16,624 nucleotides of DNA, from positions 1-16,624 of the forward strand of contig CASBQH010000422.1 of the NCBI GenBank assembly GCA_949127695.1. The letters are read 5' to 3'. Positions within the stretch are counted from its first letter, which is position 1; each line of letters opens with the position of its first letter. The position numbers and the translations under genes are program-made. This document shows positions 15,218 through 16,624 of the stretch, piece after piece. A model generated the notes under the pieces. The model did not search any database, had not been told where the DNA came from, and saw only the letters and a list, made by a program, of their open reading frames with translations. Source of the stretch: Synechococcales cyanobacterium PMM_0073 (GTDB taxonomy: Bacteria > Cyanobacteriota > Cyanobacteriia > Elainellales > Elainellaceae).

Positions 15218-16092
15218 TCTGCTGCCCAGCGGCTGACCTGCGCCTCAGATAGCCCGACCAGCATCGCCACCTGCTCAATGCTCATTCCCTGAAGCAGCAG
15301 ATTGCGAACCACCTGCTGCAACTGTGCTATGGCCTGATTAGCGCGTTCTGCTTCTAGCTCAGCCCGTTCTGCTTCTAGCTCAGCGCGCTCTTCCGGGGTG
15401 GGAATCCACTGGGCTTCGGCGTCATACCAGCGCAGCCAGGGCCGGGTAATGCCGTCGTAGTTGCCCTGCCAGAGTCCTAGTCCAAGCCCAAGTTCGGGAA
15501 TCCAAAGGCGCGGATGGGCGGCGTCTAGCTGCTGCTCTTCGTAACGGCTACCTCTGAGCTGGAAGCAGCGCAGCTGATTGGTATAGCGGCTAAACACCAG
15601 ATAGTAGGGCACGCGCAGGATCTGCTCGTAGACCTGCCATTTGCTGGGAGGCGTTTCTTTAACTTGGCCGTTGGAAATCAGGGATTCTGACTCAGCTTGC
15701 TCGCCTAGATCTTCTTGAGCCGTGCCCGGTGAGAGCAGCTCCACCACCATAAACGGATTGACGCCCTCCTGCCAGACCACGTAGCTAGCTCGCAGGTCAA
15801 TGTCATCATAGAGGCGCGGCACACCCAGCACCAGAAACCAGTCGGGGCGCTTCTGCCAGAGCGGATGCCGCACGTCGTAGTAGAGGTTGAGATCGGTGCC
15901 GGTAAACATCTGGTCGCCATAGCCTTGGAGCCGAAGCGTTTGGCTGAGCAGATGCGGCTGTAGGTCATGAAATTCGTCGGGCAAGCCGGGTTCCTCTGGG
16001 TCTTCGCTGGGCAGATCATACATGCTGGGCAGGGTGAGCCGAGGCGAGAGCGGCGGGTCGCGTTGGGGCACGGGGTAGGGAAATTTCTGCAT
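15214..16092 (-). CDS. Uma2-family (DUF820) restriction-endonuclease-fold protein
   Basis: Uma2 proteins have a PD-(D/E)xK nuclease-like fold and are multiplied in cyanobacteria; their role is not known. The 292-residue product shows the family core: FTGTDLNLYYDVRHP (63-77), RPDWFLVLGVPRLY (82-95, putative active Asp84), YVVWQEGVNPFMVVELLSPGT (104-124, putative Glu118), WQVYEQILRVPYYLVF (152-167) and WLRWYDAEAQW (219-229). A short coiled coil of repeated heptads (RAELEAE, 236-250) and a helix-turn-helix-like tail (LLLQGMSIEQVAMLVGLSEAQVSRW, 265-289) follow. Such tails are common in this family. The start could also be Met24 (base 16023), nearer the conserved part. It follows the phosphorylase-like gene on the same strand after 36 nt. 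Its TAG shares bases 15215-15216 with the pta TAA, giving a 4-nt end overlap. Confidence 0.88.
   Translation of the reverse strand: MQKFPYPVPQRDPPLSPRLTLPSMYDLPSEDPEEPGLPDEFHDLQPHLLSQTLRLQGYGDQMFTGTDLNLYYDVRHPLWQKRPDWFLVLGVPRLYDDIDLRASYVVWQEGVNPFMVVELLSPGTAQEDLGEQAESESLISNGQVKETPPSKWQVYEQILRVPYYLVFSRYTNQLRCFQLRGSRYEEQQLDAAHPRLWIPELGLGLGLWQGNYDGITRPWLRWYDAEAQWIPTPEERAELEAERAELEAERANQAIAQLQQVVRNLLLQGMSIEQVAMLVGLSEAQVSRWAAD
15344..15385 (-). repeat. Tandem 21-bp repeat coding coiled-coil heptads
   Basis: Two consecutive 21-bp units (15344-15364 and 15365-15385) differ at one base, and a partial third follows. Each adds one heptad of the coiled coil (RAELEAE) near the end of the Uma2 protein. 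This is a recent duplication by slippage, and the copy number may vary between strains. Confidence 0.8.
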
Positions 16093-16128
16093 GGCGGCGA
16101 GGGCATTACACAGAACTATGGGGCTATT

Positions 16129-16624
16129 CTAGACCTCAAACAGCTGTCGGGTAATTTGCTCCAGCGCCTTTAGCCCCCGCAGCGAGCCGCGAATCAGCCG
16201 CAGCGAGCCAACCGGCTGACGGAGCAGCGTTGTGATTAGGGGTAAAGATCGCAGTTGGCCAGTGCCAATGGCGGCTGAGAGATCAGGCAGATCATGCTCG
16301 CAGTCATCGCTGATTACCCGCAGCATGGCAATTTGGGCTTGGGGCAAAGCCTTCAAAATGGCGCTGCCTTCCATATCTACTGCGCCCGCCTGATGCTGCT
16401 GACCCAGCTGCCGCTTTTGCGTCGCAGACTGGACAAACTGAGGGCTAGTCACAGACTGCACCAGCGGAATTTGGGGCAGGCGAGTTTGCAGCTCTGCCGT
16501 CAGCGCCCGATCGCAGCGGTGAATTTTGCGATCTGGACTGATGGCATTTTGGTACAGCACCGCATCTCCAATGGCATAAGCAGGCTGCAAGCTGCCGCAA
16601 AGCCCCAGCACCAGAATTCGCGAC
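16129..16624 (-). CDS. Nucleoside phosphorylase / MTA-SAH nucleosidase-like protein (partial, 5' end off window)
   Basis: The frame runs open to the right edge with no convincing start. RILVLGLCGSLQP is internal to the fold and the GTG at 16611 is not a true start, so the gene continues beyond 16624. The visible 165 residues belong to the PNP/UDP phosphorylase superfamily: GLCGSLQPAYAIGDAVLY near the left, GAVDMEGSAIL with the conserved Met-Glu that holds the ribose, and LRVISDD with the acidic residue of the base pocket. The C-terminal LRSLPLITTLLRQPVGSLRLIRG resembles the hopanoid phosphorylase HpnG as well as generic MTAN-like proteins; I cannot decide. It would be cytoplasmic. Uma2 lies 36 nt downstream on the same strand. 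Confidence 0.75.
   Translation of the reverse strand, partial: SRILVLGLCGSLQPAYAIGDAVLYQNAISPDRKIHRCDRALTAELQTRLPQIPLVQSVTSPQFVQSATQKRQLGQQHQAGAVDMEGSAILKALPQAQIAMLRVISDDCEHDLPDLSAAIGTGQLRSLPLITTLLRQPVGSLRLIRGSLRGLKALEQITRQLFEV

Overview
The window is cyanobacterial chromosome. The best evidence is psaE (photosystem I subunit), a CRR6-type NDH-1 assembly factor, a giant HstK-type Ser/Thr-His hybrid kinase, an Uma2/DUF820 gene and an hpnB-type glycosyltransferase, with one exact HIP1 octamer (GCGATCGC at 7161-7168) in support. Base composition looks moderate in GC and rather even, except for an AT-rich stretch at the far left. I cannot name the genus; a filamentous Leptolyngbya-like lineage is only a guess.

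Layout. 1-98 is AT-rich, non-coding and hairpin-rich, and it cuts off an FGGY gluconokinase (87-815, minus) in the middle of its fold. A small exported two-cysteine protein (915-1247, minus) precedes the kinase on the same strand. From a divergent promoter with a tandem 12-bp repeat, a WecG/TagA/CpsF glycosyltransferase (1371-2132) and crr6 (2156-2623) run rightward. A tightly spaced leftward cluster faces them: an exported TPR protein (8963-9778), an ABC-2 permease (8151-8951) and the giant kinase (2643-8132), with gaps of 11 and 18 nt. A strong terminator at 9884-9915 ends the leftward psaE transcript (10044-10415). PsaE carries an unusual tail of about 61 residues.

Rightward from 10701 come a helical LEA-like lipoprotein (10701-11483), a tRNA-Thr(UGU) (11659-11731), hpnB (11897-13054) and pta (13088-15217). 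The 3' end of pta is a four-unit 15-bp tandem repeat. Its stop codon overlaps that of a convergent Uma2-family gene (15214-16092, minus), which lies downstream of a nucleoside-phosphorylase-like gene running off the right edge (16129-16624, minus).

Most genes are chromosomal housekeeping: photosynthetic electron transport (psaE, crr6), acetate and acetyl-phosphate metabolism (pta), envelope or hopanoid glycosylation (GT26, hpnB), signalling (giant kinase) and possibly nucleoside salvage. I found no CRISPR array, complete insertion sequence, phage module or toxin system. The points most worth checking are the extended PsaE, the broken gluconokinase with its foreign-looking junction, the TPR/permease/kinase cluster, and the repeat-grown Pta tail fused to a shared stop.
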